This document shows positions 8,311-17,614 of a DNA stretch of 64,000 bases, piece by piece. A program made the position numbers and the translations under genes. How positions within the stretch are numbered: the first letter of the stretch is position 1; each line of letters opens with the position of its first letter. The notes below the pieces were generated by a model. It had not been told where the DNA came from, ran no database searches, and saw only the letters and a list, made by a program, of their open reading frames with translations. The DNA comes from Nocardia sp. BSTN01 (GTDB lineage: Bacteria > Actinomycetota > Actinomycetes > Mycobacteriales > Mycobacteriaceae): positions 1-64,000 of the forward strand of contig NZ_JADKYP010000005.1 in NCBI RefSeq assembly GCF_015354405.1, written 5' to 3'.

Positions 8311-9797
8311 CGACGACCGACACCTACGAGCGCCGCTCGTACGGGCTGTGGCAGAAGCCCCGCAGCGCAGGCCTTTTCGGGTTGCGCTGGGGGGAGACGG
8401 TGCTCGGCTTCGTCGTCGTCATCACCGCCCTGATGACGGCGCTGGTCGCCGGGCCGAAACCGGCGCTGTTCGTCGCGATCATCGGTCTGGTCGTGATGGT
8501 TCCACTGGTGTGGCGGACGGGGGGCCGCTCCGGTTACGAGACGGGATTGATGATGTTCCATTGGTTGCGCGGCCGCAGCAAGGGCGAGCACGTCTATCGC
8601 GGCGGCCGGTTCTCCCGCATTCCCGGCGGCGTCGCGCGCCTGCCCGGACTGATGGCGCCCTCGCGGCTGTACGAGGGAATCGACGCCGGCGGCTACAGCT
8701 TCGGGATGATCCATCTGCCGCAGTTCGCGCAGTACACGGTCGTGCTGCGGGCCTGGCCGCAGGGACACGAGGCGGTCGACCAGCCGGTGATCGATCGGTG
8801 GGTGTCCGCCTGGGGCACCTTCCTGGCCTCGCTGGGCCAGACCTCCGACATCGTCGCGGTGGTACCGGTGATCGACACCGTCCCGGAGACCGGAAACCGC
8901 TTGCTCACCGAGGTTTCCACCATCACCCGGCCGGAATCGCCGGCGCTGGCACAGCAGGTGATGTACGAGCTGGCGACCGAATTGCCGCAGGAGCGGGTGC
9001 AATTGCTGCCGCGAGTGGCGCTCACATTCAAGGCCACCACCGCCGAACGACGCAAGAATCCGGCCGAGGAGGCGGTCGAGATCGGCCGCCGGTTGCCGGG
9101 GATCTGCGCGGCGCTGGCCGAAGCGGGCGTGCGCGCGCAGCCGATGTCGGCCGACGAGGTGATCTCGTTCATCCGCCGCAGCTACGACCCGGCCGCGCAG
9201 GCCGATCTGGAAGTGGCCGCCGGCGAGATCGGCGGGCACGGGCTGGATTGGGCCGACGCGGGCCCGATCTCGCACGAGGAACGCTGGGATCAGTTCATTC
9301 ACGACGGCGGCCGCTCGGTCACCTGGGAGATGGACGCGGCACCCGAGGGCGCGGTCGACGAGCGGGTGCTGCAGCGGCTGCTGGCGCCGAATCCGGAGGT
9401 CCCGCGCAAGCGGATCGCGATCGTCTACCGGCCGCATTCGGCCGCCGACGCCGCCGAGATCGTGGACGACGACTACAAGAACGCGCTGGTCGCGCAGCAG
9501 AGCGAACGGGGCGTGGTCTCCGCCTCGGCGACGCTGCGGGTCGGCGCCACCCAGCAGGCCCGCGAGGAACAGGCGCGAGGCCACGGTGTGACCCGGTTCG
9601 GCGCGCTCGTCACCATCACCGAACCGCTGCGCGGTGATCTGCCGCGGATCGAAGCGATTACCCGCGACCTGTCCACACAGGCCCGGTTGAAGATCCGGCG
9701 TTGCTACCGCTACCAGGCGGCGGCCTTCGCGGCCTCACTCGGCTGCGGGGTGATCCTGCCGGAACACGCGAGTATTCCCAAGGCATTGGCGGGGTGA
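8307..9797 (+). CDS. SCO6880/PrgI-family T4SS membrane-associated protein
   Basis: A 496-residue protein. The N-terminus (YGLWQKPRSAGLFGLRWGETVL) followed by two adjacent TM helices (about 30-70) is the hallmark of SCO6880-type PrgI-like proteins, which partner the VirB4-like ATPase in actinobacterial T4SS loci. The remaining 420 residues form a large cytosolic region including RKNPAEEAVEIGRRLPG and a conserved MSADEVISFIRRSYDP. Start ATG overlaps the TrbL-like stop by four bases, and its own stop lies six bases before the ATPase start. No nucleotide-binding motif is seen, which fits a scaffold role. Confidence 0.88.
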   Translation: MTTTDTYERRSYGLWQKPRSAGLFGLRWGETVLGFVVVITALMTALVAGPKPALFVAIIGLVVMVPLVWRTGGRSGYETGLMMFHWLRGRSKGEHVYRGGRFSRIPGGVARLPGLMAPSRLYEGIDAGGYSFGMIHLPQFAQYTVVLRAWPQGHEAVDQPVIDRWVSAWGTFLASLGQTSDIVAVVPVIDTVPETGNRLLTEVSTITRPESPALAQQVMYELATELPQERVQLLPRVALTFKATTAERRKNPAEEAVEIGRRLPGICAALAEAGVRAQPMSADEVISFIRRSYDPAAQADLEVAAGEIGGHGLDWADAGPISHEERWDQFIHDGGRSVTWEMDAAPEGAVDERVLQRLLAPNPEVPRKRIAIVYRPHSAADAAEIVDDDYKNALVAQQSERGVVSASATLRVGATQQAREEQARGHGVTRFGALVTITEPLRGDLPRIEAITRDLSTQARLKIRRCYRYQAAAFAASLGCGVILPEHASIPKALAG

Positions 9798-9803
9798 GCG
9801 CAG

Positions 9804-12800
9804 ATGGCAGGTGAGCACGAGCCACCGGTCCGCTACCGGGGCGAACCACCGCGCTACAGCGAGCGGGTGGTGGATCCGGAGAACCCGGTCCAGGCCCGGC
9901 CGCGCACGCGGACGGCCCACGACGACGAGTGGGGCGTCGAGGCCTACGCGCCCGGCCTGCCCCGCTCGGAATACGGTGGCGCACCTGCCGATTGGGACGA
10001 CGTACCGCTGCGGCCGGCGCGGCGGCGAGCGCGACGCGAGGAGGGCGAGCGCGCTCGCCCGGACGCCGCTGCGCCGCCGGAACGCGGTGGGCGTGCGACG
10101 GGGCATTCGCGCACGGGTGCCGGTGTGGACGGTGCGGGACCGCAACGCCGTTCGAGCGGGGATCGGATCTCCGACGAGCGCGGCTCGGGCAGTCCGCGCC
10201 GGCGCGGTGACGATGCGGGCAGGCCCGGATCTGCCGGTGAGCGTTCGACGCGGCGGGCGGAGCCGGAGCCCGGCCGCCGTCGTCCGGCGAGCGGTGACCG
10301 GGACGGATCGGTCGGGCGCGACGAGAACCGTCGCGGGGCAGGCGAGGGGAGCGGCGCCCGCGGCCGCGCGGGTGGGAACGCGATCGAGTCCGAGCGGAAC
10401 CGGGGCGGCCGGTCGACGCCGGAATCGGCACGCGACCGGTCCTACGGCGGCCGGGATGTCGAACGGTCGAGCACGCGCCCGGGCCGCGATGCCGGATCGA
10501 ACGGTGACGCGGCACCGCGAACCACGTTGTCCGAGAATGACGAGACGCGCAACGACGTCGCGACGACCCGCACGGCGACGTCGCGAGCCGGTAGCCGGGT
10601 CGCGGGCACGGAGGACAGCGCAGACCGCGAAAGCCATGGTGCCCATCGCGATACGGTGACGCCTACGACAGCGAGTGGCCTTCGACAGCAAGGGGCCGGG
10701 ACAGCCGAGGAGTCCAGGCGGGACGGGAGCGTGGCGGGAGCGGTTCCGCCATCGCCCGGTGATGTGGACTCGCCGACCGCGACGCGCCCGGTGCCGAGCG
10801 ACCACGACTCACCGGACCAGGGTGCGGACCTCGTGGACGGCGACCGCGCCGCCCGGGCCGAGGAGACCGAGCGGGACGCCTCCGCGGCCGGCACCGAATC
10901 GGCGCGCGCCCGCACGAGGGGTGCAGCCGATGCGGCGGGCGGCGCCGCCGCCGACGACCGGATCGCGGCGCGCTCCGGCGGTGACACCGCGTCCGCGTCC
11001 CGCGCCGCCGGCCACGATGCGCCGCATGACAATTCGGCCGGGGCACGTACCCGGCGCCGGGTGGGCGGGCCGGAGGACCGGCCCGACGATCGAGAGATGT
11101 CCTATGCGCATGGCACCCCGCAATCGGCCGAGCTGCCGGCCGGGTTCGACCAGGTATCGCCCGAGACGCGTGGAGGGCGCTACATGACCGGCGACTACGA
11201 GCCGGCGCCGCGGCGCAGTACGCGTACCGAATACGGCGCCGGAACGGCGCGCCGGCGCACGGAGACACCGCCCGCCCGGCGCACGGGACGGGGTCAGCGC
11301 ACGCTGCGTGATCGCAACGGCTCGAAAATGGCCTCCTACGAACAGCTGTCGCGAGCGTCCCGAGCGGATGCCGAGGCGGGCAACCGGCGGGATCGGCGCA
11401 GCAAACCGGTCAAGAAGAAGAATCAGGGCCCGCCCCTGCTCGACGATGCGGCCCGCGCGCGCCTGGAGGCGGTGGCCCGCGAGGGCGCCGGATTGCGCGC
11501 CGCGTGGGCGGCGTTCCGGATCCGCACCGACGACCTGCGCCGCGTCAACGCCGCGGCCCGCATCGAATCGGTCGTCGAGGACGGATTCGACCGTGGCACG
11601 GCGCAATTGACCGATCGCGGCTATGTCGGCGCCGGCGGCGGCCGGATGAACGTGGTGGGCCGCCCGGTCGAATACCGCGCCACCACAGCGCAGGTCGCCG
11701 GCCTGTGGCCGTGGTCGGTCGGTGCCGGCGCCCCGCTGATCGGCACCCCGCTCGGCTCGCATCTGCATACCGGCGCGCCGGTGTGCTTCGACCCCATGAA
11801 CTGGTTCATGCGCGGCAGCTTCATCACCGCGCCGAGCCTGTTCGTGCTGGGGCTCAACGGTTTCGGTAAATCCTCGCTGGTGCGCCGCATCGTGCTCGGC
11901 GGTGTCGCACAGGGGATCACGCCGCTGATCCTGGCCGATGTGAAACCGGACTACCGCAAGCTGGTGGAGATGGTCGGCGGGCAGGTCATCGACCTCGGCT
12001 ACGGGCACGGCAAACTGAATCCGCTCGCGGGTGGTGTGCTCGGCTCGATCGTCCCGCTGCTGGACGACCTCCCCGAACTGCAGTTGCAGGTGACCCAGGA
12101 ACTGCGCGCCCGCCAGGTCACGTTGATCGCCGGTCTGGTCGAACTCGTGCGTGGCGCGCGCGTGCGCGACTACGAGGAGACCTTGATCTCCACGGCGCTG
12201 CGCATCCTGTACCGCGAGGGCAGCGGCTTCGCGCCGGAATCACCGCCCATCATGGAGGATCTGCTCGAGGTGGTGGTCGGCGGAGGCCAGGAGCTGATGC
12301 TCGACGCCGGCGCCGACACCACCGAGGAATACCACGAGGCCACCAAGGGCTTGCGGCGGTCGCTGCGTGCACTGACCCAGGGGCCGTTCGGTGCGGTCTT
12401 CAACGGTCAGACCACCACGCCGATCGACACCTCCTCGGTGGCGGTCTGTATCGACGTCTCGCACATCCCGACCGGGGACAAGAAGCTCAAAGCCGGTGTG
12501 ATGCTGGCCTGTTGGGCCGACGGCTTCGCCTCGGTGGAGGCCGCGCACGTCCTCGCCGACGGCAAACTGGGGCCGCAGCGGTACTTCCAGGTCGTCATGG
12601 ACGAGCTGTGGCAGGTGCTGGGGCTCGGTGACTTCATGGTCGATCGCGTCGACGAACTGACCCGACTGCAACGCGGCATGGCGACCTCGCTGATCATGAT
12701 CAGCCACACCATCAAGGACCTGCAATCACTCGGATCCGAGGCCGCGATCGCGAAGGCGTTGGGCTTCCTGGAACGCGCGCGCGCCAAGATCTTCGGCGCG

Positions 12801-13112
12801 CTGCCGCCCGAGGAGATCAGCCGCCTGGACTCGACGATCCCGTTCACCTCCGCCGAGGAGGAGATGGTCACCAGCTGGTCGGCGCCGCAGGCGCTGACCG
12901 GAGAGGCGCTCAAACCGGGGCAGGCCCGCCCGCCCGCGCCGGGCACGGGAAAGTTCCTGCTCAAGATCGGTGAGGATCGCCGCCCTGGCATCCCGTTCCA
13001 CATGGAGTTCACCGTGTCGGAAAAAGAGAGCGGAATCCACGAGACCAACCAGCGTTTCAGCGAATTCACCGAATCCACGGCCCGGCGGGGCGACGAGGGG
13101 AGTGCCGCGTGA
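9804..13112 (+). CDS. VirB4-like T4SS ATPase with very long disordered N-terminus
   Basis: A 1102-residue protein. Residues about 1-510 are Arg/Gly/Asp/Ser/Ala-rich low-complexity sequence. The ordered part begins around residue 510 (SKMASYEQLSRASRAD) and contains Walker A GLNGFGKS at 683-690 (Lys689), Walker B VVMDELW with Asp933-Glu934, and TSLIMISHTIKDLQ further on, as in VirB4/TraC ATPases. It should energise assembly or substrate transport at the cytosolic membrane face together with the SCO6880-like protein encoded just upstream. The family normally lacks such a tail, so about half of this protein is unexplained. The stop overlaps the HTH gene start (GTGA). Confidence 0.88.
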   Translation: MAGEHEPPVRYRGEPPRYSERVVDPENPVQARPRTRTAHDDEWGVEAYAPGLPRSEYGGAPADWDDVPLRPARRRARREEGERARPDAAAPPERGGRATGHSRTGAGVDGAGPQRRSSGDRISDERGSGSPRRRGDDAGRPGSAGERSTRRAEPEPGRRRPASGDRDGSVGRDENRRGAGEGSGARGRAGGNAIESERNRGGRSTPESARDRSYGGRDVERSSTRPGRDAGSNGDAAPRTTLSENDETRNDVATTRTATSRAGSRVAGTEDSADRESHGAHRDTVTPTTASGLRQQGAGTAEESRRDGSVAGAVPPSPGDVDSPTATRPVPSDHDSPDQGADLVDGDRAARAEETERDASAAGTESARARTRGAADAAGGAAADDRIAARSGGDTASASRAAGHDAPHDNSAGARTRRRVGGPEDRPDDREMSYAHGTPQSAELPAGFDQVSPETRGGRYMTGDYEPAPRRSTRTEYGAGTARRRTETPPARRTGRGQRTLRDRNGSKMASYEQLSRASRADAEAGNRRDRRSKPVKKKNQGPPLLDDAARARLEAVAREGAGLRAAWAAFRIRTDDLRRVNAAARIESVVEDGFDRGTAQLTDRGYVGAGGGRMNVVGRPVEYRATTAQVAGLWPWSVGAGAPLIGTPLGSHLHTGAPVCFDPMNWFMRGSFITAPSLFVLGLNGFGKSSLVRRIVLGGVAQGITPLILADVKPDYRKLVEMVGGQVIDLGYGHGKLNPLAGGVLGSIVPLLDDLPELQLQVTQELRARQVTLIAGLVELVRGARVRDYEETLISTALRILYREGSGFAPESPPIMEDLLEVVVGGGQELMLDAGADTTEEYHEATKGLRRSLRALTQGPFGAVFNGQTTTPIDTSSVAVCIDVSHIPTGDKKLKAGVMLACWADGFASVEAAHVLADGKLGPQRYFQVVMDELWQVLGLGDFMVDRVDELTRLQRGMATSLIMISHTIKDLQSLGSEAAIAKALGFLERARAKIFGALPPEEISRLDSTIPFTSAEEEMVTSWSAPQALTGEALKPGQARPPAPGTGKFLLKIGEDRRPGIPFHMEFTVSEKESGIHETNQRFSEFTESTARRGDEGSAA

Positions 13113-13417
13113 TGCCGCACAGGTCATACCGGAGAGTGTCGCCGCAGGTGCGGAAGGCGGCGGTGGAACAGGTCGTCGCGCTCACTGACAAGCTGCGCAG
13201 CGAGTCGGAGGCCTGCCGGGTCGTCGCCGAACAGATCGGCGTGCACACGAATTCGGTGCGCAACTGGGTGCGTGCCGCGGAGGGGCCCAGCCTGGAACGA
13301 ATGGACGCCGTGGCCCTGCGCCGCAAAGTGGCGCTGCTGCAACAGCAGTTGGCGGCTGCGGCGGAAATGAATCGCACCCTGGTGGAAACCCTGAACGAAA
13401 CCCGCCGCGCGACATGA
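13109..13417 (+). CDS. Small HTH protein resembling an IS3-family OrfA, probably domesticated
   Basis: A 102-residue protein. The layout follows IS3-type OrfA transposase subunits: SPQVRKAAVEQV, then KLRSESEACRVVAEQIGVHTNSVRNWVRAAEG (helix-turn-helix), then a leucine-zipper-like helix (VALRRKVALLQQQLAAAAEMN). No OrfB, inverted repeats or target duplication flank it. It overlaps the ATPase stop (GTG 13109, or ATG 13112) and lies 10 bases before the hydrolase gene, so it is embedded in the operon. DNA binding is likely. A role as operon regulator or DNA-substrate factor is inference. Confidence 0.75.
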   Translation: MMPHRSYRRVSPQVRKAAVEQVVALTDKLRSESEACRVVAEQIGVHTNSVRNWVRAAEGPSLERMDAVALRRKVALLQQQLAAAAEMNRTLVETLNETRRAT

Positions 13418-13427
13418 CGGGTGCGCG

Positions 13428-15131
13428 GTGAACGCGAAAACCCTCACCGCCCTCGTCCTCGGCGGTGTCGTCTCGCTGATCACTCTCGTGGTGGTGATCG
13501 TGCTGCCCTCCTCGGAGGATCCGTGCGCCGATCAGCCGACCGCGCCCGGTTCGGGGCTGCCGGACACCTCCGGTGCGCCGTGGGCGGCGCGGGTGACGGA
13601 GTCGGGTGCCACCACACCGACCGCGACGACGGACCCGCGCGGTACGAGCTCGGCGACTCCCAGTGCCGCGGATATCCCTGCGGCACAGGCGAATCCCAGC
13701 GCCATGGGCGCACCGTCGCTGGCCGCGGGGATCGCGCCGATCCGGCGTACCTGGCCGCTGCCGGGCGGATCGTTCACGGTGTCGGACACGTTCGGCGCCC
13801 GCGGCGGTACCCATCTCGGTGTGGATCTGGCCGCGCCGGACGGCACGCCGGAGTTCGCGGTGGCCGATGGTGTCGTCGTCGCCGCCGGTCCGGCCTCGGG
13901 TTTCGGAAACTGGATCGTGATCGACTCCGTCGACGTCAACGGCCGTCCCTTCTCCGCCGTCTACGGCCACGAGTGGGCGAGCGGAGTGAAGGTGCGGGTC
14001 GGGCAGCGGGTGCGGGCCGGTCAGGAGATCGGCGCGGTCGGATCGGCGGGCGAATCGACCGGTCCGCACCTGCATTTCGAGATCGTGCCCGGTGGGCGCC
14101 TGACGGGCGGTCATCAGATCGATCCGCTGCCGTGGCTCGACGGCGCGTTGACGCCCAGCGGCGGTGGCGCCTTCCCCTATTCGGCGAACCCGCTGTGCAG
14201 CCGCGGATTCGGCAGCGCCGGCGGCGCGCTCGCCGACGGCAAGGTGCCGCCGGAACTCGAAATCTGGTATCGGCGTGCGGGTTCGCTGTGCCCGGAGATC
14301 ACCGCGTCGGTGCTGGCGGCCCAGGGCCGTCAGGAATCCGGGTTTCAGCGTGGGCTCACCTCGCCCGCCGGCGCCGAGGGGCTGGCGCAATTCCTGCCAA
14401 CCACGGCCCGGGCCACCGATCCCGACGACGGACGCCCGTACCTGCTCGACGCGGACGGCAACGGGCAGGCCAGCCTGTGGGACGACGGCGACGCGATCAT
14501 CGCCCAGGGGCGCTATATGTGTTCGATCGCCCATCAGGTCGAGCGGTGGATCGGCGAGGGCAAGGTGCACGGCGATGTGGTGCCGCTGTCGCTGGCCGCC
14601 TACAACGCGGGCGAGGGGGCGGTCCTCGCCTCGGGTGGGATGCCCAATCAGGTGGCCGCCCACTTCTCCGAAACCCGGCCCTACGTCACGAATATCCTCG
14701 CCATGGAGGCGCAGTACCGGGCGCCCGGATCGATGGGCCGATTCCAGCCCGGCCACGGGTCGGCCGGCGCCGACATCCTCGCCGCGGCCCAGCAGTGGAT
14801 GGGCACCCCGTACGTGTGGGGTGGTGGTGGTCCGCAGGGACCGACCGGCGGCGGACTGGACGGTCCCGGCCTGACCTCGGCCGCGGTGTTCGCGGCCTCC
14901 TCGGGCGCGAAGACGTTGCCGCAGACCGCGGAACAACAGTGGGAGGCGGGTGCCGAGGTGCCGATGCGCAACGCTCAGCCGGGCGATCTGGTGTTCTCCC
15001 GCTTCGGATTGCGCGGCCCGGCCGAGGTCGGCATCTACGCCGGCAACGGCAGGATGATCCGTTCCAGCGACCCCTCGGGCGTGAGCGAGGCGCCCGTCCC
15101 CGGCGACGCGCGGTTACGGAGGGTGTTGTGA
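13428..15131 (+). CDS. Three-domain cell-wall protein: M23 peptidase, lytic transglycosylase, inactive NlpC/P60
   Basis: A 567-residue membrane-anchored protein (TM about 4-27). Domain 1 is an M23 LytM peptidase with HLGVD (His129, Asp133), YGHE (His181) and HLHFE (His214, His216). Domain 2 is an SLT lytic transglycosylase with RQESGFQ (catalytic Glu303), GLAQFLPTTA and LAAYNAGEGAV. Domain 3 has the NlpC/P60 layout (AQQWMGTPYVWGGGG, GDLVFSRFG, VGIYAGNGRMI), but the catalytic Cys is Gly479 (LDGPGL instead of the usual DCSGL) and the catalytic His is Glu533. The enzyme would open peptidoglycan for the secretion channel. Start GTG 13428; the stop overlaps the next start. Confidence 0.9.
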   Translation: MNAKTLTALVLGGVVSLITLVVVIVLPSSEDPCADQPTAPGSGLPDTSGAPWAARVTESGATTPTATTDPRGTSSATPSAADIPAAQANPSAMGAPSLAAGIAPIRRTWPLPGGSFTVSDTFGARGGTHLGVDLAAPDGTPEFAVADGVVVAAGPASGFGNWIVIDSVDVNGRPFSAVYGHEWASGVKVRVGQRVRAGQEIGAVGSAGESTGPHLHFEIVPGGRLTGGHQIDPLPWLDGALTPSGGGAFPYSANPLCSRGFGSAGGALADGKVPPELEIWYRRAGSLCPEITASVLAAQGRQESGFQRGLTSPAGAEGLAQFLPTTARATDPDDGRPYLLDADGNGQASLWDDGDAIIAQGRYMCSIAHQVERWIGEGKVHGDVVPLSLAAYNAGEGAVLASGGMPNQVAAHFSETRPYVTNILAMEAQYRAPGSMGRFQPGHGSAGADILAAAQQWMGTPYVWGGGGPQGPTGGGLDGPGLTSAAVFAASSGAKTLPQTAEQQWEAGAEVPMRNAQPGDLVFSRFGLRGPAEVGIYAGNGRMIRSSDPSGVSEAPVPGDARLRRVL

Positions 15132-15748
15132 CGGCACGACCCGGTGCGGGACCGATAACCTGGAGACAGCGCCCGGCGTTCCGGGCGCCGGGCCGCCGAC
15201 CTACGGCACGGGCCGTCTACGCGAACCTGGTGGTGATGCTGGTGGTGAGCGTCGCACTGCTGTCCGGCTGCGCGGGAGGGTCCGAGCAGGCCGAACCACC
15301 GGCGTCGGCCACGTCGACACCGCGTCAGCTCGAGGCCGCCCCGGCACCCGACCCCGGCACTCCCGACGGTGTCGCCGTCGCCGCGCTGCGCGAGATCTTC
15401 ACCTGGTATCCGGCCACCGAGGCGCAGGGAGCGTCGCTGGCCCGGGCGCGGAAGTGGCTGGGCCCCAGCCTGCTTCGCACACTCGACGCACCGCCGGGTG
15501 AGGAGACCCCGAAACCGACACTGCGCTGGGCCGAATGGGGGCGTTCGGGCGTGCGCGTGGAGGCCTTCACCTTCGCCTCCGGCGAACAGGCCCCGGGCAA
15601 CGGCGATTCGGACCACCAGCAGTTCAAGATCGGTATCGAGCAGACCGCCGTGCACTCCGACGGTTCCCGCGAGACGCTACCCCCCACGACGGTGATCGCC
15701 ACCGTCGTCCGCACCCCCGACGGCTGGCGGCTCGACGGATTCCGTTGA
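15128..15748 (+). CDS. Lipoprotein of the T4SS-like locus
   Basis: GTG at 15128 overlaps the hydrolase stop (GTGA) and gives 206 residues. An Arg-rich N-region is followed by a hydrophobic h-region and lipobox LLSGC (from VVMLVVSVALLSGC), so the mature protein is lipid-anchored outside the membrane. A shorter form from ATG 15236 would retain the lipobox and is also plausible. The mature part (GVAVAALREIFTWYPATEAQGASLARARKWLG, then VIATVVRTPDGWRLDGF) has the alternating pattern of small NTF2-like accessory domains. No named family is recognised. Likely an extracytoplasmic accessory of the apparatus, from position. Confidence 0.75.
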   Translation: MTARPGAGPITWRQRPAFRAPGRRPTARAVYANLVVMLVVSVALLSGCAGGSEQAEPPASATSTPRQLEAAPAPDPGTPDGVAVAALREIFTWYPATEAQGASLARARKWLGPSLLRTLDAPPGEETPKPTLRWAEWGRSGVRVEAFTFASGEQAPGNGDSDHQQFKIGIEQTAVHSDGSRETLPPTTVIATVVRTPDGWRLDGFR

Positions 15749-15784
15749 GCCACGGCCACAGACTCGGTCACCTCAGGAGGCGAG

Positions 15785-17614
15785 ATGGCGAAGAAGGTGA
15801 AGGACCCGGCCGATCCGGGACCGGACCTCGCCCTGTATCTGATCTACATCGGTTTCGCGGTGGTCGGCACCCTCTGGGCCGCACTGCATCTGGGCAACAA
15901 GCTGTCGACGGCGCCCCAGGACGTACCGATCAATCCGATCGCCTGCATCGCGAAGATCGCCCGCGGAGAACTGACGTGGCCGACCGCCTCCACGGTGATC
16001 GTGCTGCTCGTCGTGCTCGTCGTCGTCGGCATCGTGTTCGTGCGGCGGGAGATGAAGAAGCGCCGCAGCCGCGGGAAGCTGCCCGTCGACGACAAGGCCC
16101 AGTACATGGGCAGCGGCGGGGCGATCGCGGCCCTCACCGAGGCCGGGGTCCGGAGCAAGGCTCAGCAGCTGGGTGTGCGCCTCGGCTACGAGGATTCGCC
16201 CGGCGTGCCGATCGGAGTCGGGGTGATCGACGGCGTGATGCTGTTCGGCTCCTACGAGGATCTGCATCTCGACATCTGGGGTCCGCGCCAGGGTAAGACG
16301 ACCTCCCGGGTGATTCCGGCGATCCTGTCGGCGATCGGCCCGGTGCTGGTGACCTCCAACAAACGCGATGTGGTCGACGCGACCCGAGATGTGCGGGAGG
16401 GCAAGGGGTCTCGCACGTTCGTATTCGATCCACAGGGCGTCGCGGGAGAACAGCCGACCTGGTATTGGGATCCGCTGTCGTGGGTGGACGCCCGCCGCGA
16501 GGGATGTGAGATGCGCGCGGCCCGACTGGCCGGCCACTTCGCCGACGCTGACGACGGCGCCGATGGAACAACCGACAGCTATTTCGACCCGGAGGCGGAA
16601 GATTTGCTGGCAGGGTTGTTCTTGGCCGCAGCTGTGGCGGGACGGCCGATCACCCAGGTGTGGGAGTGGGTGACGAACCCGAACGACATCGAGCCCGTTC
16701 AAGTGTTGCGCGGTGCCAGCCACCATTTCTCGGCCGCAGGCCTGGCTCAGCAATACAATGCCGAATCCCGCACCAAAGATGGCGTTTTCGGCACAGCGAA
16801 GAAGATGGTTCGCTGTCTGAAACTGTCGAATGTGCACCAGTGGGTGACCCCGGGGGATCGCTACCAATTCGATGAATGGGATTTTCTGGATCGGAATTCC
16901 ACCCTCTACTGCCTGTCGCTGGAGGGGCGCGGTTCAGCCGGCCCACTTGTGAGTGCTCTGACCGAGGCCGTCGTCGACGTCGCGATGCGGAAGGCGACCA
17001 CCCAGCACCTGGGTCGGCTCTCGATCCCGCTGCTCGCGGTGCTCGATGAGGCGGCCAATATCGTGCGCTGGAAGGATCTGCCGAAGCAGTACAGTCACTT
17101 CGGTTCTCGCGGCATCGTCGTGATGACCGTGCTGCAGTCCTGGGCACAGGGCGTGCGGTGCTGGGGTCAGGCCGGTATGGAGGCGCTGTGGGCGGCGGCG
17201 AATATCAAGGTCCTCGGCCCCGGTGTCGACGATATGACATTCCTGGCGGCCCGCTCGGAGGCGATCGGCGACTACGACTCCATTTCGTCGTCGGTCTCGG
17301 AATCCAAAGGCGGCAAAAGTTATTCGCGTTCGCTGGGCTCCTCGCGAACCCTCAACGCGAATGCACTGGCAACCCTGCCGCGCGGCCGCGCCGTAGTGTT
17401 CTCCTCTGGTGCGCCTGCGGTTCTCGTGCGCACCATGCCGTGGTGGGAAGGGGAGTACGCTGCCGAGGTGCGCAAGTCGATCGAACAGCATGATCCGCAG
17501 CGTCGCACCACGATGAGCGACCTCGTGGGCGAGCGCACCGTACTCGACGGCGGTTCGATGCCCGGTGAGCCGCCCGCAACCTACGGACAGCCCGAGGAGG
17601 TTCGCCCGCTGTGA
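15785..17614 (+). CDS. VirD4/TraG-type coupling ATPase (T4CP)
   Basis: A 609-residue protein with two N-terminal TM helices (about 16-38 and 69-89), Walker A GPRQGKTTS (Lys171), and Walker B LLAVLDEAAN with Asp421-Glu422. The downstream segments SHFGSRGIVVMTVLQSWAQG and ANIKVLGPGVDD are typical of TraG/TraD/VirD4 proteins and actinobacterial T4CPs. It should select and deliver substrates to the channel. ATG 15785 follows AGGAGGCGAG, a strong site, and a 36-base gap separates it from the lipoprotein gene. Its stop overlaps the DUF4913 start (GTGA). The presence of a coupling protein without a visible relaxase is the striking point of this locus. Confidence 0.9.
   Translation: MAKKVKDPADPGPDLALYLIYIGFAVVGTLWAALHLGNKLSTAPQDVPINPIACIAKIARGELTWPTASTVIVLLVVLVVVGIVFVRREMKKRRSRGKLPVDDKAQYMGSGGAIAALTEAGVRSKAQQLGVRLGYEDSPGVPIGVGVIDGVMLFGSYEDLHLDIWGPRQGKTTSRVIPAILSAIGPVLVTSNKRDVVDATRDVREGKGSRTFVFDPQGVAGEQPTWYWDPLSWVDARREGCEMRAARLAGHFADADDGADGTTDSYFDPEAEDLLAGLFLAAAVAGRPITQVWEWVTNPNDIEPVQVLRGASHHFSAAGLAQQYNAESRTKDGVFGTAKKMVRCLKLSNVHQWVTPGDRYQFDEWDFLDRNSTLYCLSLEGRGSAGPLVSALTEAVVDVAMRKATTQHLGRLSIPLLAVLDEAANIVRWKDLPKQYSHFGSRGIVVMTVLQSWAQGVRCWGQAGMEALWAAANIKVLGPGVDDMTFLAARSEAIGDYDSISSSVSESKGGKSYSRSLGSSRTLNANALATLPRGRAVVFSSGAPAVLVRTMPWWEGEYAAEVRKSIEQHDPQRRTTMSDLVGERTVLDGGSMPGEPPATYGQPEEVRPL

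Noticed and set aside
9804-13112. Later start for the VirB4-like ATPase at about 11185 (MTGDYEPAPRR)
   Set aside because: The full frame starts 6 bases after the SCO6880 gene and shows continuous coding-like composition, so the long form is preferred, though the tail is flagged as a finding.
13421-15127. Upstream part of the frame that contains the lipoprotein
   Set aside because: It is the out-of-frame shadow of the cell-wall hydrolase; the lipoprotein itself begins at GTG 15128.
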